Assembly (NCBI GenBank): GCA_024743255.1
Contig: JANSWY010000011.1
Location: 1-64,000, forward strand
Reading direction: 5' to 3'
Length of the DNA: 64,000 nucleotides
DNA from: a bacterium
GTDB lineage: Bacteria > Bacteroidota > Bacteroidia > Cytophagales > Cyclobacteriaceae
The position numbers and the translations under genes are program-made. A model generated the notes under the pieces. The model ran no database searches. It saw nothing but the letters and a program-made list of their open reading frames with translations, and was not told the DNA's origin. Below are positions 8,645 to 18,896 of the stretch, piece after piece; position 1 is the stretch's first letter; every line of letters begins with the position of its first letter.

Positions 8645-11600
8645 ATGGCTGGACCGGAAAATAAGCATGAGATTAATCAAATTAGATTAGAGCTCGACGG
8701 TCAGCTTAGTAACGAAACTTTGCAGTCGCTCAAGGATGAGATTCTTGCAGCTATTGAGTCTTGTTTTGATGAATTTTCCGGCCCGGAGGATCATGTTTTC
8801 ATAGATAAAATTGAGCTTGATCTAGGTGAAATAAAGTCGGAACACTTGCTGGAAGAGTTTAAAGTAAGAATAATTTACTTACTCCGACAAGAATTTGAAA
8901 AGTCGCTAACTCAAATGCGAGAGAAACAAAAACTCTCTCCTCCAAGAAGAAAAGAAAAGCGACTTATTGAAAACTTCCTTGATTATCTAGTCTTGGGTTA
9001 TTCCAAAGCGAAGGAGTCTGGTTTGTCAAGTCTTTTCGAGCAAATCTCGAAGGAGAATGTTGACAAAATATCCGAGATCTTTGATTCTGCATACCTTACA
9101 TCCAGCTCCAAAGAAAGAATTCTGAACCAAATCAGATTTGGACAATTAGATACATATTGGACAGGTGTTATCCCTGGGCCATACAAAGAGATTAGAAAAA
9201 TAAACCTTGTCATTCTTGAAGCCTATCAGGAAGTTCTTTCAATGGATTATGATCTTGGAGGTGCTCAAGGAGTTATTAAGAAAATAACACTCCAGTTTTT
9301 ATTAGGGAAACCAAAGAGTCAGATTACCCCGGAACTATACTTGGAGGAAATCAAGAGAAATATCTCTCTGCTAAAACCTCATAGTAAAAAACTGAAAAAA
9401 CCTCTTGAGGTAGTACTTCAGGAATTTGAAACATCCCAGGCACCCACTAAAATAGAATTCAAGGAGTCTCAAAACCAAATATCTAAATGGGAACAATTTG
9501 CAAAACAACGATATCCGGATAAATTTAAAGTATTAGATCAAATCAATATCAGAACTGCTCATGAAATCTCCAAGCAGTTTTCTGAAGAAGCTAATATTAC
9601 AAAAATTAGAGAGATATTAACTCAGCTTGCATTAGAAGCAATTATCTCAGACTATATCTCTACAGAAAAGGATTACATAAAATTCCTCGTTCAGGAAATA
9701 GAGCGAATAAGGCCTTTGGTTAAAAATGTACGAATTGAGAAACTGAAAAGTCTAATTACTCAACACAAATCTGGAGAGTCTCAGAATTTAGAAGCCAAAA
9801 TAAGTTTTAATAATATCAAGGAGTACCTATTAATAGGCAGATCAGATTCCCACAGCTGGCAAGAAATCTCCAAGTCCATAAAACAATCCATTACTCAGGG
9901 TGAAATAAAGACAATTGATCAGATCATACAGATCAATGCCTCCTCTAAAGAGATATCAACTCAGCTGAATCGACTTCTGCTGTTAACATACTCAGTAAAA
10001 GAAATCTTAGAGGTTATTCGCAATTCTTTGGATAAGGACCTGGGTGATCATAAATCAAGTTTTTTATTGCTGCTTGAAATCAATGAAAGTATCGTTAGAG
10101 TTTTCAATCTCGCCACAGCTCAGGATATTTTAACGTCACAAAAGCTCATCAAAAACCTCTTTGAGGGAAAAATTAGTTCAGCCCTTAGATTTCTATCACA
10201 ACTCGTTGAGGCTAAAAAGAGGATTCCAATAAATGAGTTTTTACAATCAATCACAACTGATCTCAAAAAAAGGAAAACTGATAGGACTACAAAGAAACTA
10301 ATCTCGGAAGCAGAAAAATTAGTGGCTACTGAGGTCAAAGAAGACACAGAATCGGAAGTATTCAGAACTGGAACAATTCTATCTCAATACATGTATTTTC
10401 TCAAGACTGGAATCTGGAAAAACCGAGAAGTACCTCCGCAAAAAGCTCTAGAGATGATATTGGAAGATTCAATTCAGCCATTTATCAATCAGCTCAGAAA
10501 TATCCTTTCCGATAGAATCTCCTGGACCAGGTTAATCTTCCAGAACCCAATAGAAATTGTTTTTCAAATTTTTGAGGTCGTATTTGAAGATGACGAAAAG
10601 TTTGAAGAGTTAGCAGTCACTTACAGATCACATCAAAAAGATCCTGAATTAAATCAATCGATCAGTCGGCTATTCGAATTATTCATAGAATATAAAATTG
10701 CCTCACTCACCGAGGATATCTCATTCGAAAACCTGCTTCAGGATATTCAATCAGAACAGCCTCCTGCTGCGTTAGAGGTAATTGCAGATGAACAAATAAC
10801 CAATGTTATTGCAGATTTAGAGTCTGCTTTTCTTGAGCCCACAGAGGAAGCTGATAAAGAATTAGAAAAGCTAATTAAGGATTTGCCTGAAACTGATATC
10901 AGAGAAATCTTTAACTCACTTATCTCTACGAGATCCTGGTATCTGATAGATACTTTCAATCAGCATGTTTTTAGCTCACCTGACGTGCAAAAGGCTGTAA
11001 ATATTGAAAGTCTATCGATGATTGTAAAGTTGATGGTCCAGGGAAGATCTATCCTGCTAAACGAATACTTATCGGACATTTGGATGGAAATGCAAACTGA
11101 TCCAATCCCGGTAGCGTCGAGGATAGTACAAAACAAACCATTTTTAGCTAATGCTGGTGAAAAGGACACATTTGATTTCCTTCCTACAGAAATTACTGAC
11201 TTTATAAATGAAATATCAAAGCTCACAGAAATAACTACTGAGGAATTCAAACAAATAAGACGCAAAATCATACAATCATATCCTGTATACTCACAGGTTA
11301 GGGATTTAAAATGGCACCTGATTGAAGAGTTTCAAAAAGACAAAAAACTTAAAGAATCGTCAGTTCAAACGATAATAGATTATCTGATTGAAAAAGATGA
11401 AACTCTGGCTTTAAAAACACTTAGAAATGTAATATTTGAAAAGACCAAGGTAACACAGGGTAAATGGCCACTTACAGATAAAGTGGAACAACTAATTTTG
11501 CAAGCAATCGAAACTACAGCTTTCGATTGGGTCCTATTTGAGGGAGCTGATGAGGTAATCATTGATAAGTTTCTAAATCAAATCTCTGAAAAGGTCAGAT

Positions 11601-14600
11601 CCAAGCTGGAGGAATTATTAAGAATAGAAAAGGCCGAAATTCCAATAGAAGTAGAAATCCCTGTCTCAAAGCAGTTGCAACTCAACCTACCTCACATCAG
11701 CCAGTTATTAAAACCCATTGGAGAAGATTCAGAGTTCTATGAAGACATTACGAAGTATCTGAAGGAGGCAATTGAAAAATCGGACAATACTTTCGATCTG
11801 AAGATCTATGTCATTCAGAAATTACATGAAAGCACCTCCTACTCTACCACAATCATTCAGGCACTTGCTAATAATTGGTTCAAACAGGAATCTTCTCATT
11901 CAATTCTGAGGCATTACATAAAAGTACTCCTTAATGAAGGTGAGAAAGAATATTTACGATATCTCTTTAGCAGTAAAGTCTTGTTCCAAAAGGAATTGAT
12001 CTCTTCGATGGAAAGCAGCCAATTTGATTGGACTGTCTTTCGTGGAATTCAGATTTCAAAAATTATTAGTTTTCTAGATTCCTATTCTGAAGAACTTAAA
12101 GAAGAGATTTTCAATCAACTTGGGTTGGCTCCTGCACTAAAGAATGATGAACTCGCTCAAAAATTATCTTCAAGAGCGATCACAATAACAAGAGTTCCTG
12201 AAAATAAAGAAGCTGAACTAAAAGACTTTGAACAACTGCTCAGAGCTTCAATCATTTCTGGACTAATTAAGTATCAACCTGTATTTGAAGATGAATCCCA
12301 TTTTCAAGAATACTTCAAAAACGTCATCAATACGGATTACTCAGTGATTAGTGTTTTTGAAGGTGCTCCAATTTCAGAAACAAAAAAATTACTCAGCATA
12401 CTGGATAAAGATCTAAAGAATAAAATCCAATCAATTGTCACCAGTAAAATTCCGGCTTCCTTTCAGACATTTTCTCAGTCTTTGATCAGAGAAAACAGAG
12501 GAGATTCTAAGAAACTAGAAGAGCTCACTCTCGCATTTGTGCTTACGAGAAAGTCTTACGAGTATCAAGAGTATATTAATGTTCTCGAGCGTGAAATAAG
12601 TGAGCTTACGATTCCTGTAGAATATTTGTTGGAGGAGGATGACTCAGCTCCTGTCCGAAAAAGGTTAACCTTCTCAGATATTAAAATTCTGATAGACTAT
12701 TTAAAGTATGAAGAACTAAAAACAGATGAATTTACATCTGTACAATTGTTGCTTAAAGTAATTTCTGAAAGTCCAATTCCATTCTTAGCGGAACTCAGAA
12801 AGCAAGTAAACTTAAGTGGGATTATTTCCAGAATAATTGAAATCACCCCAAAATCAAAACTTGAATGGTTAGCTAATTCTCTAGTTCCTGAACTTCCAAA
12901 AATTGAACTTACCGCACCTAACAAATCAGAGGTTTACTCTGAAAGATCAATCGCGCAGTTAATCACTCAGAAAATTAGGTTTGGAGAGATTCAGGAATTG
13001 GAATTCATCCTTAAAGCTGATGAAGAAATGGAGATTACGCCAATAGAAGTGCTAGCATCCAAGGATTCAGATCTTTCTTCAATTGAAATCGGAATCCGAG
13101 AACAATTCATTCTTGAATTTGATTCTTTTCAACTTTTAGAAGAACTAATAGCAACTGGAAAAATTCCATATTGGTCAAATTTGAAATCAATTCAAGAGAT
13201 CGAATTTTTAGTTGACACGATTTTTGATTGGCACCCTGAGAAAGCAAAAAAACTGATCAGTACTCAGATGAGTTCCCAACAGCATATCCGGAATTTCTTC
13301 AGTTTAGTTGGATCAGAGATCTACATTATGGTCTTTAAATATCTGGATAAGAAGGTTCATGATTATTACATAGAATCGATAGAGGCAGAATTAGCTGAGT
13401 TGGAGGACAGGATAACTTATCAACTTTCTACTGAAGCAATGAAAGAACTGATTGATTCCTATTATTCCAGGAAGCACATTTTAGAAAATGACATCAGGCA
13501 AATAATCAGCTCAAAAATTAAGGAATCAAACCTTTCAATTACAGTACGGGGTAGTAAAGATGAGCCTATTGAAGATCAAACACTAGCTAAGGAAAGAATC
13601 CCTTCAGTCGTTCCAGAACCTGAAGAAATTGAAACTGCTGAAACTATAGCCTTTCTATTGGAAGAAGAAAAAGTGCCATGGTGGTCCGAAATTGAATTCA
13701 GTGGTGATCAATGGCCAGTCTTAATTTCGAATCAATTAAAGACAATAGATTCTCAGGAACTACCAACCATACTTCTCTATATTCAAGAGACATATGGAAC
13801 CGCTCCTATTTCAAAACTTGCCCAAATATTAACTCAACAAGATTTCGATGAGATTCTTAATGTAATCCAACCCAATTTTTTCGGGTTCATTGAAAGTCTC
13901 AGACTAATTCTTGAAAAAATCGATTTAGAGATAACTCAAAAGATTTGGCAAGACTTTGTACTGGGAACAGTCATCTCTAAGAACATATTTCAACCTCAAG
14001 GTTTTGTTAAAAGCACAATCAGGTTTATTAGTGAGATAACTAAAAAACCAATAAAGGAAGTAAAAGCTGTAATCTCATCACAAATTGACAAAACGGATGA
14101 GGCCAGATACTTAGCTATTAAACAATTACTTCAACAGCCAGAAACAGAAGAGCTAGAGAGTCCTGGCTTTACGCAATTGGAAACTGCGCTTCAGCCATTC
14201 CATAAATTGCTTGACCTTTACATGAAGTACGGAGTTCTTAAGTACACAAAACAGTTTCCGATTAGAAGCAGTCACCAATTGGCCTTAGCTATAAAAAACT
14301 TTGGAGAAAAGTCAGAAGTTACTCAGGTAGTTACCCAAAATATTTCCAATAGTCAGATTAGAACAAGAATTATCAAATCAGAATCTGCAATAATTATCTG
14401 GAGTTATATTCAGATTTTATTCCCTTCTCAATTCAAAGAATTAACAATTTACAATACCAGCTTAAAACAGCTATTTGCTCTGAATTCAACCTCCTTCTCA
14501 ACCACAAAATTTGATAGAACCTTTTTTGAATTCATACTTGAGAACAAAGAAGAAACAAACATCCAGACATTAATTAAATCCGCAATCAAGATACTGCAGA

Positions 14601-15271
14601 CTGCTTTTAACATCAGCACAGATTCGTTGGACCCTATTCAAATTGAAAAAATAGGTCTGGATCCTAGATTATTTGATTTGTCAGTAAAATCGAAATCAGA
14701 AGAAAAGCCTCAAGAGCAATCAGCAGTGTCAGAACAACTATCATACAACCCAAATGAAAGTTTAAAAGACCATTTATTGATCAATACAGCTGGTATTGTT
14801 ATATTCTCTCCATATCTGACCAGGTACTTTGACTTATTGGAAATGACTAAAAATGGTCAATTTAAAGATGTAGAAACTGCCTTAAGAGCTGTTCATCTTT
14901 TGAACTTTATAGCGACAGGCAAGTCTGCTGCGCCGGAACATGAGCTGATGTTAAATAAAGTTTTATGTGGTGTTCCAATATTACACCCATTACCAATGGA
15001 AATTGATATTTCAGATAAGGAACGTGAAATTACTGAGGGGATGATAAAAGGTGCAGTTTTGCAAAACTGGGACAGGATGAAAAATTCCTCCATAGAAGCA
15101 TTGAGAGAAGGCTTTTTGATCAGAGATGGGTACTTATCGGAGAAAGATAAATCGTGGGAATTGAAAGTGGAGAAAAAAACACTCGATATTCTTATGGAAA
15201 GCATACCATGGTCATTTAGCACAGTAAAATTACCTTGGATGGAAAAACTAATGAACGTAGAATGGCAATAG
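8645..15271 (+). CDS. Contractile injection system tape-measure protein (very long)
   Basis: 2208 residues. The N-terminus (NQIRLELDGQLSNETLQSLK; VFIDKIELDLGEI) and C-terminus (INTAGIVIFSPYLTRYFDLL; AVHLLNFIATG; PEHELMLNKVLCGVPI) are the two diagnostic ends of the CIS tape-measure family (CIS_TMP). The C-terminal block is essentially the family signature. Between them lie many helical repeats carrying a short 'xxTGxxPxW' core, for example near residues 575, 1505 and 1680. In the family the protein sets the length of the inner tube and guides assembly in extracellular injection systems and Bacteroidota relatives. The 3' end overlaps the AAA+ gene by 10 nt, so the two are translationally coupled. 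The length is well above that of short-tailed injection particles, which suggests a long tube if length scales as in phages (inference). Confidence 0.88.
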   Translation: MAGPENKHEINQIRLELDGQLSNETLQSLKDEILAAIESCFDEFSGPEDHVFIDKIELDLGEIKSEHLLEEFKVRIIYLLRQEFEKSLTQMREKQKLSPPRRKEKRLIENFLDYLVLGYSKAKESGLSSLFEQISKENVDKISEIFDSAYLTSSSKERILNQIRFGQLDTYWTGVIPGPYKEIRKINLVILEAYQEVLSMDYDLGGAQGVIKKITLQFLLGKPKSQITPELYLEEIKRNISLLKPHSKKLKKPLEVVLQEFETSQAPTKIEFKESQNQISKWEQFAKQRYPDKFKVLDQINIRTAHEISKQFSEEANITKIREILTQLALEAIISDYISTEKDYIKFLVQEIERIRPLVKNVRIEKLKSLITQHKSGESQNLEAKISFNNIKEYLLIGRSDSHSWQEISKSIKQSITQGEIKTIDQIIQINASSKEISTQLNRLLLLTYSVKEILEVIRNSLDKDLGDHKSSFLLLLEINESIVRVFNLATAQDILTSQKLIKNLFEGKISSALRFLSQLVEAKKRIPINEFLQSITTDLKKRKTDRTTKKLISEAEKLVATEVKEDTESEVFRTGTILSQYMYFLKTGIWKNREVPPQKALEMILEDSIQPFINQLRNILSDRISWTRLIFQNPIEIVFQIFEVVFEDDEKFEELAVTYRSHQKDPELNQSISRLFELFIEYKIASLTEDISFENLLQDIQSEQPPAALEVIADEQITNVIADLESAFLEPTEEADKELEKLIKDLPETDIREIFNSLISTRSWYLIDTFNQHVFSSPDVQKAVNIESLSMIVKLMVQGRSILLNEYLSDIWMEMQTDPIPVASRIVQNKPFLANAGEKDTFDFLPTEITDFINEISKLTEITTEEFKQIRRKIIQSYPVYSQVRDLKWHLIEEFQKDKKLKESSVQTIIDYLIEKDETLALKTLRNVIFEKTKVTQGKWPLTDKVEQLILQAIETTAFDWVLFEGADEVIIDKFLNQISEKVRSKLEELLRIEKAEIPIEVEIPVSKQLQLNLPHISQLLKPIGEDSEFYEDITKYLKEAIEKSDNTFDLKIYVIQKLHESTSYSTTIIQALANNWFKQESSHSILRHYIKVLLNEGEKEYLRYLFSSKVLFQKELISSMESSQFDWTVFRGIQISKIISFLDSYSEELKEEIFNQLGLAPALKNDELAQKLSSRAITITRVPENKEAELKDFEQLLRASIISGLIKYQPVFEDESHFQEYFKNVINTDYSVISVFEGAPISETKKLLSILDKDLKNKIQSIVTSKIPASFQTFSQSLIRENRGDSKKLEELTLAFVLTRKSYEYQEYINVLEREISELTIPVEYLLEEDDSAPVRKRLTFSDIKILIDYLKYEELKTDEFTSVQLLLKVISESPIPFLAELRKQVNLSGIISRIIEITPKSKLEWLANSLVPELPKIELTAPNKSEVYSERSIAQLITQKIRFGEIQELEFILKADEEMEITPIEVLASKDSDLSSIEIGIREQFILEFDSFQLLEELIATGKIPYWSNLKSIQEIEFLVDTIFDWHPEKAKKLISTQMSSQQHIRNFFSLVGSEIYIMVFKYLDKKVHDYYIESIEAELAELEDRITYQLSTEAMKELIDSYYSRKHILENDIRQIISSKIKESNLSITVRGSKDEPIEDQTLAKERIPSVVPEPEEIETAETIAFLLEEEKVPWWSEIEFSGDQWPVLISNQLKTIDSQELPTILLYIQETYGTAPISKLAQILTQQDFDEILNVIQPNFFGFIESLRLILEKIDLEITQKIWQDFVLGTVISKNIFQPQGFVKSTIRFISEITKKPIKEVKAVISSQIDKTDEARYLAIKQLLQQPETEELESPGFTQLETALQPFHKLLDLYMKYGVLKYTKQFPIRSSHQLALAIKNFGEKSEVTQVVTQNISNSQIRTRIIKSESAIIIWSYIQILFPSQFKELTIYNTSLKQLFALNSTSFSTTKFDRTFFEFILENKEETNIQTLIKSAIKILQTAFNISTDSLDPIQIEKIGLDPRLFDLSVKSKSEEKPQEQSAVSEQLSYNPNESLKDHLLINTAGIVIFSPYLTRYFDLLEMTKNGQFKDVETALRAVHLLNFIATGKSAAPEHELMLNKVLCGVPILHPLPMEIDISDKEREITEGMIKGAVLQNWDRMKNSSIEALREGFLIRDGYLSEKDKSWELKVEKKTLDILMESIPWSFSTVKLPWMEKLMNVEWQ

Positions 15272-16596
15272 CATTTAACAACAGCATCGATTCACTTACC
15301 AAGGAATTGGAGTGGCTTAATAACATGATTTCCTATAGGTTTCATGAGTATTTCAAGCAATCTGAGGAAGCCATTTACCCTGAAGCACCTGATCTTTCTG
15401 GGGATGACTCATTCTATGCAAATACCATCAAGGAACTTCAATTGGAAGACATGCACCGGCTGTTAATCTTAATCGCATTAGCACCACATGTGAAGCCCGC
15501 AATATTTGATATTTTCTTTACCAAGAATTCATTATTTGATCGGGTCTATGCAGAATTTGGTGGGTTAAAAGGAGAAAAACACAGCGGATTTGTTCCGACT
15601 GGTGAAACAGCAGCCTTCATTATCGCTGGTAATAATCTTGATATCCGGTTTAAACTTCAAAAGTGCTTCGAAGATCATCATATATTGAGCACTGCCAATA
15701 TTGTTTCACTTGGCTTTACCAATTCCTATGAATCCATGTGGAGTGGTGAATTAATCATCAGCAAGGAGTTTCTCACAAACGTGACCTTGAATGAAGCATA
15801 CACTCCAAGGTTCTCCTCAAGTTTCCCAGCAAGTCAGCTAGATACCAAGCTTGACTGGGAGGATGTAGTTTTTGATCCATCGGTTCGTCAGGAAATTGAA
15901 CACATACAATCCTGGATCAACCATGAATCCACGATTATGAAGGATTGGAAGATGGGCAAATATCTGAAGAAAGGATACCGTGCACTCTTCTACGGACCTC
16001 CAGGTACCGGCAAATCAATGACAGCAGCATTACTGGGAAAGTCAAATGAGCTTAATGTCTATCGTGTCGACCTGAGTGCCGTAGTTTCCAAATATATCGG
16101 AGAAACAGAAAAAAACCTGGCCAATCTCTTTAATCTGGCTGAAAACAAAAACTGGATACTGTTCTTCGATGAAGCGGATGCCTTGTTTAGCAAAAGGCTT
16201 TCAACAAGCAGCAGCAATGACATGTTTGCCAATCAACAAGTAGCTTATTTACTACAAAGAATTGAAGACTTTAATGGTGTAGCAATTTTGGCGTCCAACT
16301 TCAAAGACAACATTGATGAAGCATTTTTAAGAAGGTTTCAAAGTGTTGTTTATTTCCCAAAACCAAATCAATCCCTAAGACTTCAACTTTGGAATAAATA
16401 TTTTGATCAATTTGATATGAGCGAAGTTGACCTGGATAAAATTGCTACCGAGTATGAAATTACTGGTGGTAGCATCATCAATATTCTCAGATACTGTTCC
16501 ATTTCTGCTGCAAAAAGATCGTCTAATACAATTCTTGAAAAAGACCTGATTAAGGCTGTTAGAAAAGAGTTCATGAAGGAAGGTGTTACCTTGTAA
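15262..16596 (+). CDS. CIS-associated AAA+ ATPase (Afp15-like)
   Basis: I use ATG 15262, which overlaps the tape-measure stop by 10 nt; an upstream TTG at 15235 is less likely. 444 residues: a poorly conserved N-terminal helical domain (about 1-200), then a classical AAA+ core with Walker A GPPGTGKS (about 246-253), Walker B ILFFDEAD (about 298-305), sensor 1 (VAILASN) and an arginine-finger segment (DEAFLRRFQ). This architecture matches the single AAA+ ATPase found next to the tape-measure gene in extracellular contractile injection systems, where it is needed for particle assembly. It is the last gene of the operon; no effector or toxin gene directly follows. Confidence 0.87.
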   Translation: MAIAFNNSIDSLTKELEWLNNMISYRFHEYFKQSEEAIYPEAPDLSGDDSFYANTIKELQLEDMHRLLILIALAPHVKPAIFDIFFTKNSLFDRVYAEFGGLKGEKHSGFVPTGETAAFIIAGNNLDIRFKLQKCFEDHHILSTANIVSLGFTNSYESMWSGELIISKEFLTNVTLNEAYTPRFSSSFPASQLDTKLDWEDVVFDPSVRQEIEHIQSWINHESTIMKDWKMGKYLKKGYRALFYGPPGTGKSMTAALLGKSNELNVYRVDLSAVVSKYIGETEKNLANLFNLAENKNWILFFDEADALFSKRLSTSSSNDMFANQQVAYLLQRIEDFNGVAILASNFKDNIDEAFLRRFQSVVYFPKPNQSLRLQLWNKYFDQFDMSEVDLDKIATEYEITGGSIINILRYCSISAAKRSSNTILEKDLIKAVRKEFMKEGVTL

Positions 16597-16734
16597 CTCA
16601 AATTGAACCATACTATTTTTTCATACACACTCAAGAGTCAAAGCATATAACCTTTTTTATATACTATTTAAAAGATATAAAAAAATATTTATCAATATTT
16701 CAGCCATTCTTCTAATTTTTCCGTGTAATAGAGT

Positions 16735-17049
16735 ATGAAAAGAGTAAAGAACATGGCCATCCTACTAATACTGGTTAGTGCTTCTATAGCCACTAGTATA
16801 GTTCCAAGCCATTTTTTTTATTCGCACATTGAAAAGATTGAACTCTCTTCCGAAACAGAATTTAACGAAATAAAGGAAGTTGAAGAGGCAATAACATCCA
16901 GAGCCAAATCGCACAAGTTTAAGTCTTTTATTTCCCAAGACCACTTCAGTCATAATTCCCCATTTTCACAACTTCTGGTATTCAATACTAGAAATGTAAT
17001 TCCAACAGACAACCCCAAGTACATTCAATTCTGTTCTTTTTTGAATTAG
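16735..17049 (+). CDS. Small secreted or membrane-anchored protein of unknown function
   Basis: 104 residues from ATG 16735. The N-terminus is basic followed by a hydrophobic stretch (KNMAILLILVSASIATSIV), so it is either a signal peptide or a membrane anchor. The rest is hydrophilic, with no domain I recognise. It stands alone, 138 nt after the injection operon and followed by a hairpin. It could be an independent small gene or a lineage-specific product. No cysteines suggest lipidation at the N-terminus. Confidence 0.5.
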   Translation: MKRVKNMAILLILVSASIATSIVPSHFFYSHIEKIELSSETEFNEIKEVEEAITSRAKSHKFKSFISQDHFSHNSPFSQLLVFNTRNVIPTDNPKYIQFCSFLN

Positions 17050-17062
17050 CCGATTATACCAG

Positions 17063-17089
17063 CTTCTAATGCTTATTAGAAGGTGTCAT
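17063..17089 (+). terminator. Hairpin, possible weak intrinsic terminator
   Basis: Arms CTTCTAAT (17063-17070) and ATTAGAAG (17075-17082) pair perfectly over 8 bp with a 4-nt loop (GCTT), just after the small gene that ends at 17049. The following tract contains only a short T run (ATTTT), so termination may be weak. Confidence 0.4.
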
Positions 17090-17166
17090 TTTAGGGTCCA
17101 TTCAAATCATCTTTAAAATTCACTGGATCCAATAATAAGTTATCGGCAATCAAAAATTAATTGATC

Positions 17167-18021
17167 ATGAACTTCAAGAATTTATTCTTTGTAGTGGTGA
17201 TATTAAGCGTAATCACTTCTGCAACAAGGGCACAAAGTGCCAAAAATTATAATGAATTATCTAAAGCGCTTCAAGAACAATCAAGTGTAGAGTGGCTCAC
17301 GCTCAGTAACCAAAATCTAAAAGAATTCCCCAAGGAGATACTTCAATTTCAAAACCTCAAGTATCTGGACTTAAGTAACAACAACATCAGTTCATTACCA
17401 GAGGATATAAGTAAACTAAATAATCTGTTTTACCTGGATCTTTCTGGCAATAGAATATCCAAACTTCCACTTCAGTTTTCAGAAGTGAAGAATTTGCAAC
17501 ACCTATATCTGGGCTATAATCAATCATTAAACCTGGAATATGATATTGAAATTCTTAGTGAACTACCACTTCTGAAAGTACTTGACCTTAGTGGTGATGG
17601 ACTAGATCAGCTTCCTTCTACTATTTCCAAGCTTGGGAGTCTGGAGTTTCTAGAGTTATCTGAGAATAGAATAAAGGTATTGCCTGATTCATTTACAGAT
17701 CTGAAGAATCTCAAAGTACTTTATATCGATAATGATCAGGAATTTGACCTGGATCAAAATATTTCAATTCTTGCAAGCCTCCCAAATCTAAGAGAACTCC
17801 ATCTGGAAGGAGACAGATTTACCAACTTGCCCTCTAAAATCGGCAACCTAAAATCTCTGGAATACCTATATCTCAGCAACAACAGACTAGATGAATTGCC
17901 TGAAGAGGTATTTGAAATGAATAAGATCAAAGAAATCGATGTGTCCAATAACCGAATGCCTCACATTCTTCTGGACATGTATCGTGACAACCTGGCCCCA
18001 ACAGTAAAAATTACTTTCTAA
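17167..18021 (+). CDS. Secreted leucine-rich-repeat protein
   Basis: The start is ATG 17167, giving a signal peptide (MNFKNLFFVVVILSVITSAT, cleavage after RAQ); the upstream TTG at 17161 adds nothing. About 284 residues with roughly eight bacterial-type leucine-rich repeats of the form LxxLxLSxNxIxxLPxx, covering residues about 45-270. No catalytic domain and no T9SS sorting domain, so it is probably a periplasmic or outer-surface binding protein. It lies 19 nt before the prohibitin-like lipoprotein gene, so the two are likely cotranscribed. Confidence 0.82.
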   Translation: MNFKNLFFVVVILSVITSATRAQSAKNYNELSKALQEQSSVEWLTLSNQNLKEFPKEILQFQNLKYLDLSNNNISSLPEDISKLNNLFYLDLSGNRISKLPLQFSEVKNLQHLYLGYNQSLNLEYDIEILSELPLLKVLDLSGDGLDQLPSTISKLGSLEFLELSENRIKVLPDSFTDLKNLKVLYIDNDQEFDLDQNISILASLPNLRELHLEGDRFTNLPSKIGNLKSLEYLYLSNNRLDELPEEVFEMNKIKEIDVSNNRMPHILLDMYRDNLAPTVKITF

Positions 18022-18040
18022 CAATTTAAACTCTATAGAT

Positions 18041-18823
18041 ATGAAAACGATAAAACTAATTTTTGCCATTTTAATTATTCCTGGGTTAATGAGCTGTTCG
18101 GTAGTTCGACAAGGTGAAATTGGAGTGAAACGAAAAGTCGGAAAACTCGATCAGGAAATTATTACTCCGGGAGCGGTTGGTTACAACCCGTTTGAATCCA
18201 GAATTATTAAGATGCCTGTGAGAACAATGAATATGGAAATCACTACAAATCTTCCATCTAAAGAAGGTCTTAATGTGAGAGCTGTAATCTCAATTCTCTA
18301 CAGGATAGTCCCAGAAAAAGCACCGATGATAATTGAGCAAATTGGTATTGGAAATGAGCAAGGGGTGATAAGCAGTGTCTTTAGGTCATCTGCAGCGGAT
18401 GTATGCTCCAGATTCTTTGCAAAAGATATGCACTCTGCACAGCGAGCAAATATTGAGAAAGAAATCACTGATCGTATGTCAGAACTACTTGCGCACAGAG
18501 GGTTTGAAGTAGAAGCAGTACTGATGAAAAACATTTCACTTCCAGCTGGACTGGCAAGAGCAGTTGAAGAAAAACTGGAGGCCGAGCAAATGGCTCAAAG
18601 AATGGAGTTCCTATTGGATCGAGAGCAACTGGAAGCTCAGAGAAAGATTATTGAAGCGGAAGGAATCAGAGATGCTCAAAAAATCATTAGTGAAGGACTA
18701 AACCAGAATATCATTCAGTGGCAAAGCATTGAGGCCTTCAAAGCATTAAGTAACTCTCCAAATACTAAGGTAATCCTAACAGATGGGCAATCCCCAATGT
18801 TATTAGACCCAAGCGGTGAATAA
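18041..18823 (+). CDS. Prohibitin / SPFH (Band 7) family lipoprotein
   Basis: 260 residues. The N-terminus is a lipoprotein signal with the lipobox GLMSC (Cys19). Residues about 22-200 form an SPFH/Band 7 domain (QGEIGVKRKVGKL; VRAVISILYRIVPE; ISLPAGLARAVEEKLEAEQMAQRM), followed by a helical C-terminal segment (EAQRKIIEAEGIRDAQKI) typical of prohibitins, which self-assemble into ring-like membrane scaffolds. A lipid anchor in place of the usual N-terminal transmembrane helix is seen in Bacteroidota members. Role inferred as membrane organisation or protease control. It follows the LRR gene by 19 nt and is closed by a strong terminator. Confidence 0.85.
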   Translation: MKTIKLIFAILIIPGLMSCSVVRQGEIGVKRKVGKLDQEIITPGAVGYNPFESRIIKMPVRTMNMEITTNLPSKEGLNVRAVISILYRIVPEKAPMIIEQIGIGNEQGVISSVFRSSAADVCSRFFAKDMHSAQRANIEKEITDRMSELLAHRGFEVEAVLMKNISLPAGLARAVEEKLEAEQMAQRMEFLLDREQLEAQRKIIEAEGIRDAQKIISEGLNQNIIQWQSIEAFKALSNSPNTKVILTDGQSPMLLDPSGE

Positions 18824-18856
18824 ATTCAAAGATTATAAGTAGTGTGATTGTTCCTA

Positions 18857-18896
18857 GGGGGCGTTTAGTGGGTTTTACGCCCCCTTTCCTTTTTAT
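18857..18896 (+). terminator. Intrinsic terminator after the prohibitin-like gene
   Basis: Arms GGGGGCGT (18857-18864) and ACGCCCCC (18877-18884) form an 8-bp GC-rich stem with a 12-nt loop, followed by TTTCCTTTTTATT. It ends the LRR/prohibitin unit and lies against the convergent NTF2-like gene. On the - strand the hairpin lacks a T tract. Confidence 0.8.
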
